Positions 37,188 to 44,835 of a stretch of DNA of 64,000 nucleotides are shown here, piece by piece. The number at the start of each line of letters is the position of its first letter. Positions within the stretch are counted from its first letter, which is position 1. The translations under genes and the position numbers were made by a program. This DNA is from Variovorax sp. 679 (lineage in GTDB: Bacteria; Pseudomonadota; Gammaproteobacteria; Burkholderiales; Burkholderiaceae_C): positions 558,001-622,000 of the forward strand of contig NZ_RXFS01000002.1 in the NCBI RefSeq assembly GCF_003952185.1, read 5' to 3'. Below the pieces are notes generated by a model. That model was not told the DNA's origin. It made no database searches and saw only the letters and a program-made list of their open reading frames with translations.

Positions 37188-37964
37188 CTACTTGACGTCT
37201 TTCCAGTACGAGGCGTTCAACCTCCACACGAACACCACCGACATGGCCAGGAACAGCAGCACCCAGACGCCGATGCGGATTCGGGTGTTCTGTGCCGGTT
37301 CGGCCATCCATTGCAGGTAGCTCACCAGGTCGCCGACAGCCGCATCGTATTGCACGGGCGTCAGGGTGCCTGGCGTGACCTGCTCCCACTTGCCCGTGAA
37401 CACATCGGCTTCATGGCCATGCTGCTCGACCTTGGCATAGACCGGGCGGCGCTCGCCTTGCAGTTCCCACAGGGGGTTCGGCATGGCAACGCTGGGGAAC
37501 ACGAGGTTGTTCCAGCCGGTGGCCTTGGTTTCGTCGCGGTAGTAGGTGCGGAGGTACGTGTAGAGGTAGTCGGCGCCGGTGCCGCCGTGGCCGGCGCGCG
37601 AGCGGGCGACCAGCGTCAGGTCGGGCGGCGTGGTGCCGAACCAGTCCTTGGCCTGTCGCGCGTCGATGTTGGCCTTCATGGTTTCGCCGACCTTGTCGGT
37701 CGTGAACAGAAGGTTGTCCTTGATCTGCTGCTCGGTGATGCCGATGTCCTGCAGGCGGTTGTAGCGCATGAAGGCGGCGGAGTGGCAGTTCAGGCAGTAG
37801 TTGACGAACAGCTTGGCGCCGTTCTGCAGGGCTGCCACGTCGGTCGTCTTGTTGGGAGCCTTGTCCCACGCGACGCCCTCGGACTCGGCCGATGCCGCCG
37901 CGGAGAAGGTCAGGCCCAGAGCCAGCCCCAGGACCGCGAGCCAGCCGGAAATGCTTTTCTTCAT
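37188..37964 (-). CDS. petC: Cytochrome c1 of the bc1 complex
   Basis: A 258-aa haem c subunit that passes electrons from the Rieske centre to cytochrome c. A signal peptide (KKS, hydrophobic core, cleaved after SAAASA near residue 27) is followed by the haem motif CLNCH (about 57-61), the MPNPLW segment with the axial-Met region, and a C-terminal anchor helix (IGVWVLLFLAMSVVFVW) before NASYWKDVK. Last gene of petABC. Confidence 0.97.
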   Translation of the reverse strand: MKKSISGWLAVLGLALGLTFSAAASAESEGVAWDKAPNKTTDVAALQNGAKLFVNYCLNCHSAAFMRYNRLQDIGITEQQIKDNLLFTTDKVGETMKANIDARQAKDWFGTTPPDLTLVARSRAGHGGTGADYLYTYLRTYYRDETKATGWNNLVFPSVAMPNPLWELQGERRPVYAKVEQHGHEADVFTGKWEQVTPGTLTPVQYDAAVGDLVSYLQWMAEPAQNTRIRIGVWVLLFLAMSVVFVWRLNASYWKDVK

Positions 37965-38000
37965 CGTGTTTCTCTCAGCTCTCTTGCGCTTCTGGTTGTC

Positions 38001-39437
38001 TCAATGGGCGGCGAAGACCACGCGCTCGGGCACGGTCTTGAACTCACCCTTGCGGCTCCACCACGGCATCAGCAGGAAGAAGCCGAAGTACACGAGCGTC
38101 CCGATCTGCGAGATGGTCTGCGCGATGTCCAGCTTGAACGAGCCGATGGCCAGCTCGCCCCAGACGCCGGGAGGCTGGATGCCCAGGTAGCCCAGGATCA
38201 GGAAGAAGAACACGAAGAGGCCGTACACGTACTTGTGCCAGCCCGGACGGTAGCGGATCGACTTGACTTCGCTGTGGTCGAGCCACGGCAGGAAGAACAG
38301 GATGATGACCGAGCCGCCCATGACGACCACGCCCCAGAACTTGGCGTCGAAGGTCTTGAGCAGGAAGATGGCCACGAGCGCCACGACGAGGCCGGCGATC
38401 TTCAGGCCCATGCCCGACTTGCCCTTGAAGAGGTTCCAGAGGGCGGCCGCGGCGATGATCAGCGAGAACACGTTGACCATGTCGTCGGTGGTCGCGCGCA
38501 GCATCGAATAGAACGGCGTGAAGTACCACACCGGGGCGATGTGGTTCGGCGTCTTCAGCGAATCGGCCGGGATGAAGTTGTTGTACTCGAGGAAGTACCC
38601 GCCGGCTTCAGGGGCGAAGAAGATCACCGCCGAGAAGATCGTGAGGAACACCACCACGCCGAAGATGTCGTGCACGGTGTAGTACGGATGCGACGGAATG
38701 CCGTCCAGCGGATGGCCGTCGGGGCCGCGCTTGGCCTTGATCTCGATGCCGTCGGGGTTGTTCGAACCCACTTCGTGCAGAGCGATCAGGTGGGCGACCA
38801 CCAGGCCGAGCAGCACCAGCGGCACGGCGATCACGTGGAAGCTGAAGAAGCGGTTCAGCGTGGCGTCGCTCACCACGTAGTCGCCGCGGATCAGCAGGGC
38901 CAGGTCGGGGCCGATGAACGGGATGGCGGCGAACAGGTTCACGATCACCTGGGCGCCCCAGTAGGACATCTGGCCCCAGGGCAGCAGGTAGCCCATGAAG
39001 GCCTCGGCCATCAGGCACAGGAAGATCGCGCAGCCGAACACCCAGATCAGCTCGCGCGGCTTGCGGTAGCTGCCGTACATGAGGCCGCGGAACATGTGCA
39101 GGTACACCACGATGAAGAACGCCGAGGCGCCCGTCGAGTGGATGTAGCGAATGAGCCAGCCCCACGGCACGTCGCGCATGATGTACTCGACCGATGCGAA
39201 CGCCTGGTTCGCGTCGGGCTTGTAGTGCATGACGAGGAAGATGCCGGTGACGATCTGGATCACCAGCACCAGCATTGCCAGCGAGCCGAAGATGTACCAG
39301 AAGTTGAAGTTCTTCGGCGCGTAGTACTTGCCCCACTGGTCGTTCCACAGCTTGCTGAGCGGGAAGCGGTTGTCGACCCAGTTCAGCAGCTTCTCGCTGG
39401 CCGGTGCGTTGGGGGAAATCTCGTGGAATTCAGCCAT
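38001..39437 (-). CDS. petB: Cytochrome b of the bc1 complex
   Basis: A 478-aa membrane subunit carrying haems bL and bH and the quinone sites. Seen: ASVEYIMRDVPWGWLIRYIHS, the haem-ligand His pairs in the SFHVIAVPL and VYLHMFRGL helices, the Qo PEWY-like segment here as PVWYFTPFYSMLR, and about eight or more hydrophobic helices plus a C-terminal extension usual for proteobacterial cytochrome b. It lies 14 bp after petA and 36 bp before petC. Confidence 0.97.
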   Translation of the reverse strand: MAEFHEISPNAPASEKLLNWVDNRFPLSKLWNDQWGKYYAPKNFNFWYIFGSLAMLVLVIQIVTGIFLVMHYKPDANQAFASVEYIMRDVPWGWLIRYIHSTGASAFFIVVYLHMFRGLMYGSYRKPRELIWVFGCAIFLCLMAEAFMGYLLPWGQMSYWGAQVIVNLFAAIPFIGPDLALLIRGDYVVSDATLNRFFSFHVIAVPLVLLGLVVAHLIALHEVGSNNPDGIEIKAKRGPDGHPLDGIPSHPYYTVHDIFGVVVFLTIFSAVIFFAPEAGGYFLEYNNFIPADSLKTPNHIAPVWYFTPFYSMLRATTDDMVNVFSLIIAAAALWNLFKGKSGMGLKIAGLVVALVAIFLLKTFDAKFWGVVVMGGSVIILFFLPWLDHSEVKSIRYRPGWHKYVYGLFVFFFLILGYLGIQPPGVWGELAIGSFKLDIAQTISQIGTLVYFGFFLLMPWWSRKGEFKTVPERVVFAAH

Positions 39438-39451
39438 GTTCTTCTTCCGCC

Positions 39452-40069
39452 TCAGGCCTTCTTGGAGTCTTCACCGATCAGGAGCTTGGTGTCCGACAGG
39501 TACATGTGCGGCGGCACCGGCAGGTTGTCGGGCGCTGGCTTGTTCTTGAAGACCCGGCCGGCCAGGTCGAAAGTGGAACCGTGGCAGGGGCAGAGGAAGC
39601 CGCCTTCCCAGTCGTTCGGCAGCGAGGGCTGCGGACCGGCCTGGAAGCGGTCGGTCGGCGAGCAGCCCAGGTGGGTGCAGATGCCGACCACGACCAGCAC
39701 GTCGGGCTTGATCGAGCGGTGCTCGTTCTGCGCGTACTTGGGGGTGAATTCGTCGGGGTGACGCTTGGAGAGGGGGTCGGCCAGCTGGCCGTCCAGCTTG
39801 GGAAGTTCGGCGATCTGCGCGGGGGTGCGCTTGAGGATCCAGACCGGCTTGCCCCGCCATTCGACGGTGATCTTCTCGCCGACCTTGAGCGCCGAGATAT
39901 CGACCTCGACCGCAGCGCCGGCAGCCTTGGCCTTCTCGGAAGGCTGGAAGGTGCTCACAAAGGGGATGGCGGTGGCCACGCCACCCGCCACGCCGGCACA
40001 GCTTGATGCAATCAGCCAAGTCCGCTTGCTGGTGTCGATCCGGCTCGAGCCGGAGTTCATGTCACTCAT
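39452..40069 (-). CDS. petA: Rieske iron-sulfur subunit of the bc1 complex
   Basis: A 205-aa protein with an N-terminal Tat-type start (SSRIDTSKRTWL) and a single membrane helix (about 20-42). The soluble domain carries the 2Fe-2S motifs CTHLGC (about 130) and CPCHGS (about 157). First gene of petABC. The 170 bp upstream (40070-40239) hold no gene and should include the operon promoter; I see no clear consensus hexamers there. Confidence 0.97.
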   Translation of the reverse strand: MSDMNSGSSRIDTSKRTWLIASSCAGVAGGVATAIPFVSTFQPSEKAKAAGAAVEVDISALKVGEKITVEWRGKPVWILKRTPAQIAELPKLDGQLADPLSKRHPDEFTPKYAQNEHRSIKPDVLVVVGICTHLGCSPTDRFQAGPQPSLPNDWEGGFLCPCHGSTFDLAGRVFKNKPAPDNLPVPPHMYLSDTKLLIGEDSKKA

Positions 40070-40239
40070 GGGGGGATCCTCTTGTCTTCTTCGCTGGAGC
40101 AGGAGTCAACCCGCGATTGTAGCGGGGCGCTAAAGGGATATTCAATGGCTGCCATGCGCGTGGCCGGCGAACGACGGCAAGGCGCGCCGCATTCGCGGGC
40201 GCCCGCCGGGGGCGACAGGGGGCTGTCGCCGCGGGGACT

Positions 40240-41028
40240 TCAGTTCAGAAGACCGTGCTGCATCGCCTCGTGGACCGCCTGGGTCCGCGACTTGACGGAG
40301 AGCTTGCGATAGATGCTCTTCGCGTGGAACTCGATGGTATTGACCGAAAGGTACACCGCCTCGGCGATCTGCCGGTTGCTCCAGCCCTGCGCGATCAGGC
40401 GCAGCACCTTGAGTTCGCGGGGCGACAGGAGCCCCTGCGGCAGCCTGGAGTCGGATGCCTCCTGCTGATGGAGCTGCTGCTGTTGTTGTTGCGGTGCCTG
40501 CCCCTGGACACGAATGGCCTCGATCGTGCGCGCCTTCGCGGAAGCGGCGATCGAACCGAGGATGCGCCGCGCGATGCGCGAGTCCATCGGCGAGCCGCCG
40601 CGCTCGATGGAGCGCAGCAGATAGGCAAGCTCCGCATCATCTGCCTCGGTCAGCAGATAACCGATGGCGCCGGCGGCGATGGCGGCATTCACCAGTTGCT
40701 GGTCGTCGGCCGCCGACATGCCGACGCTCTCTATGCGCGGATAGGCCTGGCGCGTGTGCTGGAGCACCGCGACGCCGTCGTTGCCCGGCAGGCGCATGTC
40801 GACCAGCACGAGGTCATAGGGCAAGGCGGCCAACAAGTTGAATGCCTCGGCACGCCCCGACGCGACCACCACGCGGCGATGCGGCGCGAGATCGCAGAGG
40901 ATGCGCCGCATGCGGTCGGCACAGATGGCATCGTCCGCGACGATCAGCGCGGCATGGAAGACGCCGCCGTACAACTGCGCGGCCGAAGGCACCGGCCTCG
41001 CGGCGGTGTATTGGATGTTCATTTCCAT
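40240..41028 (-). CDS. LuxR/NarL-type response regulator with atypical receiver
   Basis: A 262-aa protein. The receiver domain (about 25-145) has the acidic pair in VADDAI, the phospho-acceptor Asp in VLVDMRLPGNDG and Ser in VGMSAADD, but the conserved Lys of the usual GYLLK is Thr (GYLLTEADD). A glutamine-rich linker (QQQQQQLHQQ) leads to a LuxR-type helix-turn-helix (about 198-255, SPRELKVLRLIAQGWSNRQI, then VNTIEFHAKSIYRKL). No histidine kinase gene is adjacent. It is divergent from the trimeric autotransporter, whose long leader carries phased TTACGT boxes, so it is a candidate regulator of it. ATG 41022 is an alternative start. Confidence 0.85.
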   Translation of the reverse strand: MEMNIQYTAARPVPSAAQLYGGVFHAALIVADDAICADRMRRILCDLAPHRRVVVASGRAEAFNLLAALPYDLVLVDMRLPGNDGVAVLQHTRQAYPRIESVGMSAADDQQLVNAAIAAGAIGYLLTEADDAELAYLLRSIERGGSPMDSRIARRILGSIAASAKARTIEAIRVQGQAPQQQQQQLHQQEASDSRLPQGLLSPRELKVLRLIAQGWSNRQIAEAVYLSVNTIEFHAKSIYRKLSVKSRTQAVHEAMQHGLLN

Positions 41029-41290
41029 GTCCGCTCTCCTGCCTCCGCGCAGCGGACTTGATCAGTCCCGCATGCGTTGCCGATGCCCAAGAAAAAATTG
41101 ATCACGCGACGTCCTCCGGCTCTCTGGCTACCCTGTGGGCAGCATCGAAATGTTGTCTTTCGTTTCAGATACCGCAGGAACGATGCCCACGCGGGCGAAC
41201 ATCGGCCACGCACGCCGCTTCAGTGCGTGTAGTACTTTGATTTCGTTGAAGAAATTGCCTCGAACGGCTTGAAAAGCAGGGGCTCGCGCA

Positions 41291-41311
41291 GGCCCTCGAA
41301 GGGCCGTTTTT
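41291..41311 (+). terminator. Terminator-like hairpin upstream of the adhesin
   Basis: GGCCCT, loop CGA, AGGGCC, then GTTTTT on the plus strand. No plus-strand gene lies upstream, so it may act as an attenuator or end a short transcript before the adhesin promoter. Confidence 0.5.
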
Positions 41312-41320
41312 GCGTCGTTG

Positions 41321-41349
41321 TTACGTGCGAGTTACCGCGCGTGTTACGT
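41321..41349. promoter_or_regulatory. Three phased TTAC(G/C)(T/G) direct repeats
   Basis: TTACGT at 41321, TTACCG at 41332 and TTACGT at 41344, spaced 11 and 12 bp, about one helical turn. This arrangement suits an activator that binds one face of the DNA. The divergent LuxR-type regulator is the nearest candidate; that link is inference. Confidence 0.4.
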
Positions 41350-41416
41350 AGCACCGCGCCACACGAAACGCGCCCTCAATCGCGTATCGAAACGTCACCA
41401 CGCGATTTGCGCGATG

Positions 41417-41490
41417 CCCGCGAAGCCGCATGTGCATTGGTTTCGCGGGCCATGCATGCATCTGTCGATGCTTCGACGACCTGCATGCAT
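41417..41490 (+). promoter_or_regulatory. Tandem leader hairpins before the adhesin
   Basis: First stem: CCCGCGAA with TTCGCGGG (41417-41449). Second: ATGCATGCA with TGCATGCAT (41452-41490), which encloses an inner GTCG/CGAC stem. They lie 160 bp before the chosen start codon, so they could fold in the adhesin mRNA leader. Confidence 0.45.
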
Positions 41491-41649
41491 ACATCCAGAA
41501 CTACGGATCCCGGTGATGTTCAGCGATGACCTCGATTCCTAGCATCGGTTGCATTGGGTAACTCGATGAAACCCAACCCTGCTTCCATGGCGACGAGGGC
41601 GCCTGGAAGACCAGAAATGGCAACTGATTCTCCAAGGAAGAAAGTCCAA

Positions 41650-44600
41650 ATGACTACATCCCAGCGTCCCAGCGTTCGCTCTTTCATTGTTCGCCGTCCA
41701 GGCGTGAGCCAGCTTCTCGCTACGGTGCTCCTGAGCGCCGGATATGTGATGACGCTGCCTGTCGCACACGCCCAGGTCACCATCGGTGGCCAGGAAGTCA
41801 ATGCCGGCAACGTCGGCGGCAACAACAACAACGGCAACAACAGCGGCGTCCTAGTCGCAACCAACAACGGCATAAGCACCAACGCAATCACCGCAGGCAC
41901 AGTCTCGGCAACCAGCGTCACCGCAACGCGCGTAACCACCACCAGCCTGAGCGCGACCTCGGCAACAGCCACCAGCCTGACTTCCACCAGCATCAGCACG
42001 ACCTCCCTCACCGCAGGTACCGTGTCGGCAGGCAGCATCAGTGCAGGCACCGTGTCCTCAGGCAGCGTAAGCGCGGGCACCGTGTCCGCCACCAGTATCA
42101 GCACCGCCACGCTCACCGCAGGCACCGTGTCCGCAGGCAGCATCACCGCAGGTACCGTGTCCGCTGCCAACGTCAGCGCCGGCACCGTAACCGCTGGCTC
42201 AGGCACCATCACCAGCCTGACCTCCACCAGCATCAGCACGGCCACCCTCACGGCAGGCACTGTCTCCGCAGGCAGCATCACCGCGGGTACCGTGTCCGCT
42301 GCCAACGTCAGCGCCGGCACCGTGACTGCAGGCTCCGGCACCGTCACCAGCCTGACCTCCACCAGCATCAGCACGGCTACCCTCACGGCAGGCACCGTGT
42401 CCGCAGGCAGCATCACCGCAGGTACCGTGTCCGCTACCAACGTCAGCGCCGGCACCGTGACCGCTGGCTCCGGCACCGTCACCAGCCTGACCTCCACCAG
42501 CATCAGCACCGCCACGCTCACTGCAGGCACCGTCTCCGCGGGCAGCATCAGCGCAGCTACCCTCACGGCAGGCACTGTGTCCGCAGGCAGCGTCAGCGCG
42601 GGTACCGTGTCCGCCACCAACGTCAGCGCCGGCACCGTGACCGCTGGCTCCGGCACCGTGACCAGCCTGACCTCCACCAGCATCAGCACGGCGACCCTGA
42701 CTGCAGGCACCGTGTCCGCAGGCAGCGTCAGCGCCACGAACGTCTCGGCCACCAACGGCACGATCAACAACCTGGCCACGACCACCATCACGGCCGCCAA
42801 CGGCACGATCAATACGCTGAGCGCGACCAGCATCACGTCCAGCACGGTCAGCGCGGGCAACGTGACCACCGGCAACCTGTCGTCGGGCAACGGCACGATC
42901 CAGTCGCTGACGTCGATCAACATCATGGCGACCGGCATCACCTCGACCAACGTGCTGGCGACCGGCATCACCTCGACCAACATCGATGCCACCAACCTGA
43001 CGTCGAACACCGGCAGCATCTCCACGCTGACGTCCACCAACGTCAGCACCACCAACGTGACGGCCTCGAACGGCACGATCAACACGTTGAGCGCGACCAA
43101 CGTCAGCACCACCAACCTGACGGCATCGAACGGCACCATCAACACGCTGAGCGCCACCAACGTCAGCGCGACGAACCTGACGGCCAGCAACGGCACGATC
43201 AACACGTTGAGCGCGACGAACGTCAGCACCACCAACCTGACGGCATCGAACGGCACCATCAACACGCTGAGCGCGACCAATGTCAGCACGACGGACCTGA
43301 CGGCCAACAACGGCACGATCAACACGTTGAGCGCGACCAACGTCAGCACCACCAACCTGACGGCATCGAACGGCACCATCAACACGCTGAGCGCGACCAA
43401 TGTCAGCACGACGGACCTGACAGCCAACAACGGCACGATCAACACGCTGAGCGCCACCAACGTCAGCACGACGAACCTGACGGCCAACAACGGCACCATC
43501 AACACGCTGAGCGCGACCAACGTCAGCACGACGGACCTGACGGCCAACAACGGCACGATCAACACGTTGAGCGCAACCAACGTCAGCACGACGAACCTGA
43601 CGGCCAACAACGGCACGATCAATACCTTGAGCGCAACCAACGTCAGCACGACGGACCTGACGGCGAACAACGGCACGATCAATACGCTGAGCTCGACCAA
43701 CGTCAGCACGACGAACCTGACGGCCAACAACGGCACGATCAACACGTTGAGCGCGACCAACGTCAGCACCACGAACCTGACGGCCAACGCCGGCACGATC
43801 AACACGTTGAGCGCAACCAACGTCAGCACGACGAACCTGACGGCGAACGCCGGCACCATCAACACGTTGAGCGCCACCAACGTCAGCACCACGAACCTCA
43901 CGGCCAATGCCGGCACGATCAACACGCTGAGTGCCACCAATGTCAGCACGACGAACCTGACGGCGAACGCCGGCACCATCAACACGCTGAGCTCCACCAA
44001 CGTCAGCACCACCAACCTGACAGCGAGCCGCGGCACGATCAACACGTTGAGCGCGACGAACGTCAGCACCACCAACCTGTCGGCCGCCAGCGCCACCATC
44101 AACGCCCTGACCGCCAACACGGTCAGCGCGACGACGGTGAACGCCAGCACGGTGAATGCGACCACCGGCAACTTCCAGACGATCACGGCCGCCAACGGCA
44201 ACATCACGGTGCTGAACACGCAGACCGGCAACATCACCACGATCAACGCCGTGACCGGCAACGTCACGACGCTGAACGCGGGCACGGTCAACGTCACCGG
44301 CAACGTGACGGCGGGCGGCACCATCACGGCGGGCAACGGCGTGGTCGCCAACGGCCGCGTGCAGAACGTGGCTCCTGGCGTGCTGCCGACGGACGCCGCG
44401 AACATGTCGCAGTTGAACCAGGTCCGCAACGAGGTGCAGGACATGCGCAAGACCAGCAGCACCGGCGCGGCCATCGCGCTGGCCGCGGCCTCGGTGCCGG
44501 CGCTCGAAGCGGGCAAGAGCTTCGGCATCGGCGTGGGCGTGGGCTCCTACGACGGCCGCTCGGCCATCGCCGCGGCAGCCAGCTTCCGCATCGGCGAAGG

Positions 44601-44679
44601 CGCGCAGATCAAGGTGAACTTCGGCAGCGGCAGCAGCGGCAAGATCGGCGGCGGCATCGGCGCCTCCTGGTCCTGGTAA
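41650..44679 (+). CDS. YadA-like trimeric autotransporter adhesin
   Basis: A 1009-aa surface protein. An extended signal peptide (basic RSFIVRR, hydrophobic LLATVLLSAGYVM, cleaved after AHA near residue 41) is followed by a Ser/Thr/Asn/Gly-rich passenger. The passenger has 45-aa repeats (residues 151-345), 18 copies of a 20-aa repeat (458-817), then a neck (TDAANMSQLNQVRNEVQDMR) and a YadA-type four-strand membrane anchor ending in WSW. No cysteine is seen, and Lys is almost absent from the passenger. Start 41650 is chosen for AAGGAAG upstream; an earlier in-frame ATG at 41554 would put an uncharged-poor tail before the signal. It would form a trimer in the outer membrane and mediate adhesion. 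It is followed by a GT41 glycosyltransferase. Confidence 0.9.
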   Translation: MTTSQRPSVRSFIVRRPGVSQLLATVLLSAGYVMTLPVAHAQVTIGGQEVNAGNVGGNNNNGNNSGVLVATNNGISTNAITAGTVSATSVTATRVTTTSLSATSATATSLTSTSISTTSLTAGTVSAGSISAGTVSSGSVSAGTVSATSISTATLTAGTVSAGSITAGTVSAANVSAGTVTAGSGTITSLTSTSISTATLTAGTVSAGSITAGTVSAANVSAGTVTAGSGTVTSLTSTSISTATLTAGTVSAGSITAGTVSATNVSAGTVTAGSGTVTSLTSTSISTATLTAGTVSAGSISAATLTAGTVSAGSVSAGTVSATNVSAGTVTAGSGTVTSLTSTSISTATLTAGTVSAGSVSATNVSATNGTINNLATTTITAANGTINTLSATSITSSTVSAGNVTTGNLSSGNGTIQSLTSINIMATGITSTNVLATGITSTNIDATNLTSNTGSISTLTSTNVSTTNVTASNGTINTLSATNVSTTNLTASNGTINTLSATNVSATNLTASNGTINTLSATNVSTTNLTASNGTINTLSATNVSTTDLTANNGTINTLSATNVSTTNLTASNGTINTLSATNVSTTDLTANNGTINTLSATNVSTTNLTANNGTINTLSATNVSTTDLTANNGTINTLSATNVSTTNLTANNGTINTLSATNVSTTDLTANNGTINTLSSTNVSTTNLTANNGTINTLSATNVSTTNLTANAGTINTLSATNVSTTNLTANAGTINTLSATNVSTTNLTANAGTINTLSATNVSTTNLTANAGTINTLSSTNVSTTNLTASRGTINTLSATNVSTTNLSAASATINALTANTVSATTVNASTVNATTGNFQTITAANGNITVLNTQTGNITTINAVTGNVTTLNAGTVNVTGNVTAGGTITAGNGVVANGRVQNVAPGVLPTDAANMSQLNQVRNEVQDMRKTSSTGAAIALAAASVPALEAGKSFGIGVGVGSYDGRSAIAAAASFRIGEGAQIKVNFGSGSSGKIGGGIGASWSW
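42100..42684 (+). repeat. 135-bp coding repeats in the adhesin passenger
   Basis: Three 45-aa units (starting at 42100, 42235 and 42370) and one 60-aa expanded unit (42505-42684). Each begins STATLTAGTVSAG and ends TSLTSTSI. The copies are near-identical in DNA. Confidence 0.85.
43021..44100 (+). repeat. Eighteen 60-bp coding repeats in the adhesin passenger
   Basis: Eighteen uninterrupted 60-bp units with no length variation. The consensus 20-aa unit is NTLSATNVSTTNLTANNGTI. Position variants (TDLT in units 5, 7, 9 and 11; NAGT in units 13-16) fall in blocks, which suggests recent unit duplication. Each full unit holds three N-X-S/T sequons; I count 44 across the array. Confidence 0.93.
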
Positions 44680-44737
44680 TCCGGCCCGGCACTCCCGTGG
44701 CGCCCGTGCGCCGCGGGAATGCCAGCGGATGAAAACG

Positions 44738-44772
44738 AAAGGCCGGCCCCTATACTGGGTGACCGGCCTTTT
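44738..44772 (+). terminator. Terminator after the adhesin
   Basis: AAAGGCCGG and CCGGCCTTTT form a stem of at least 8 bp with a 16-nt loop and a T run on the plus strand. It lies 59 bp after the adhesin stop. The loop contains TATACT, which could double as a -10 box for the glycosyltransferase gene. Confidence 0.65.
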
Positions 44773-44835
44773 CACTTGTACGGAGGCCGGAATCCAAGCG
44801 GCCGCTCTCCTCTGACCCGTCCATCACACGGCTTC

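Larger units (their letters stand above)
41029..41649. other. Long intergenic leader between the LuxR gene and the adhesin
   Basis: 621 bp without a convincing gene. It contains three helically spaced TTAC boxes and several strong hairpins (listed separately). Short open frames exist here but have no ribosome-binding site or recognisable protein. It probably holds both divergent promoters and a long 5' leader for the adhesin. Confidence 0.6.

Noticed and set aside
43021..44100. Regular 60-bp repeats considered as a CRISPR array.
   Set aside because: Repeats are contiguous without spacers, lie in frame inside the adhesin gene, and no cas genes are nearby.
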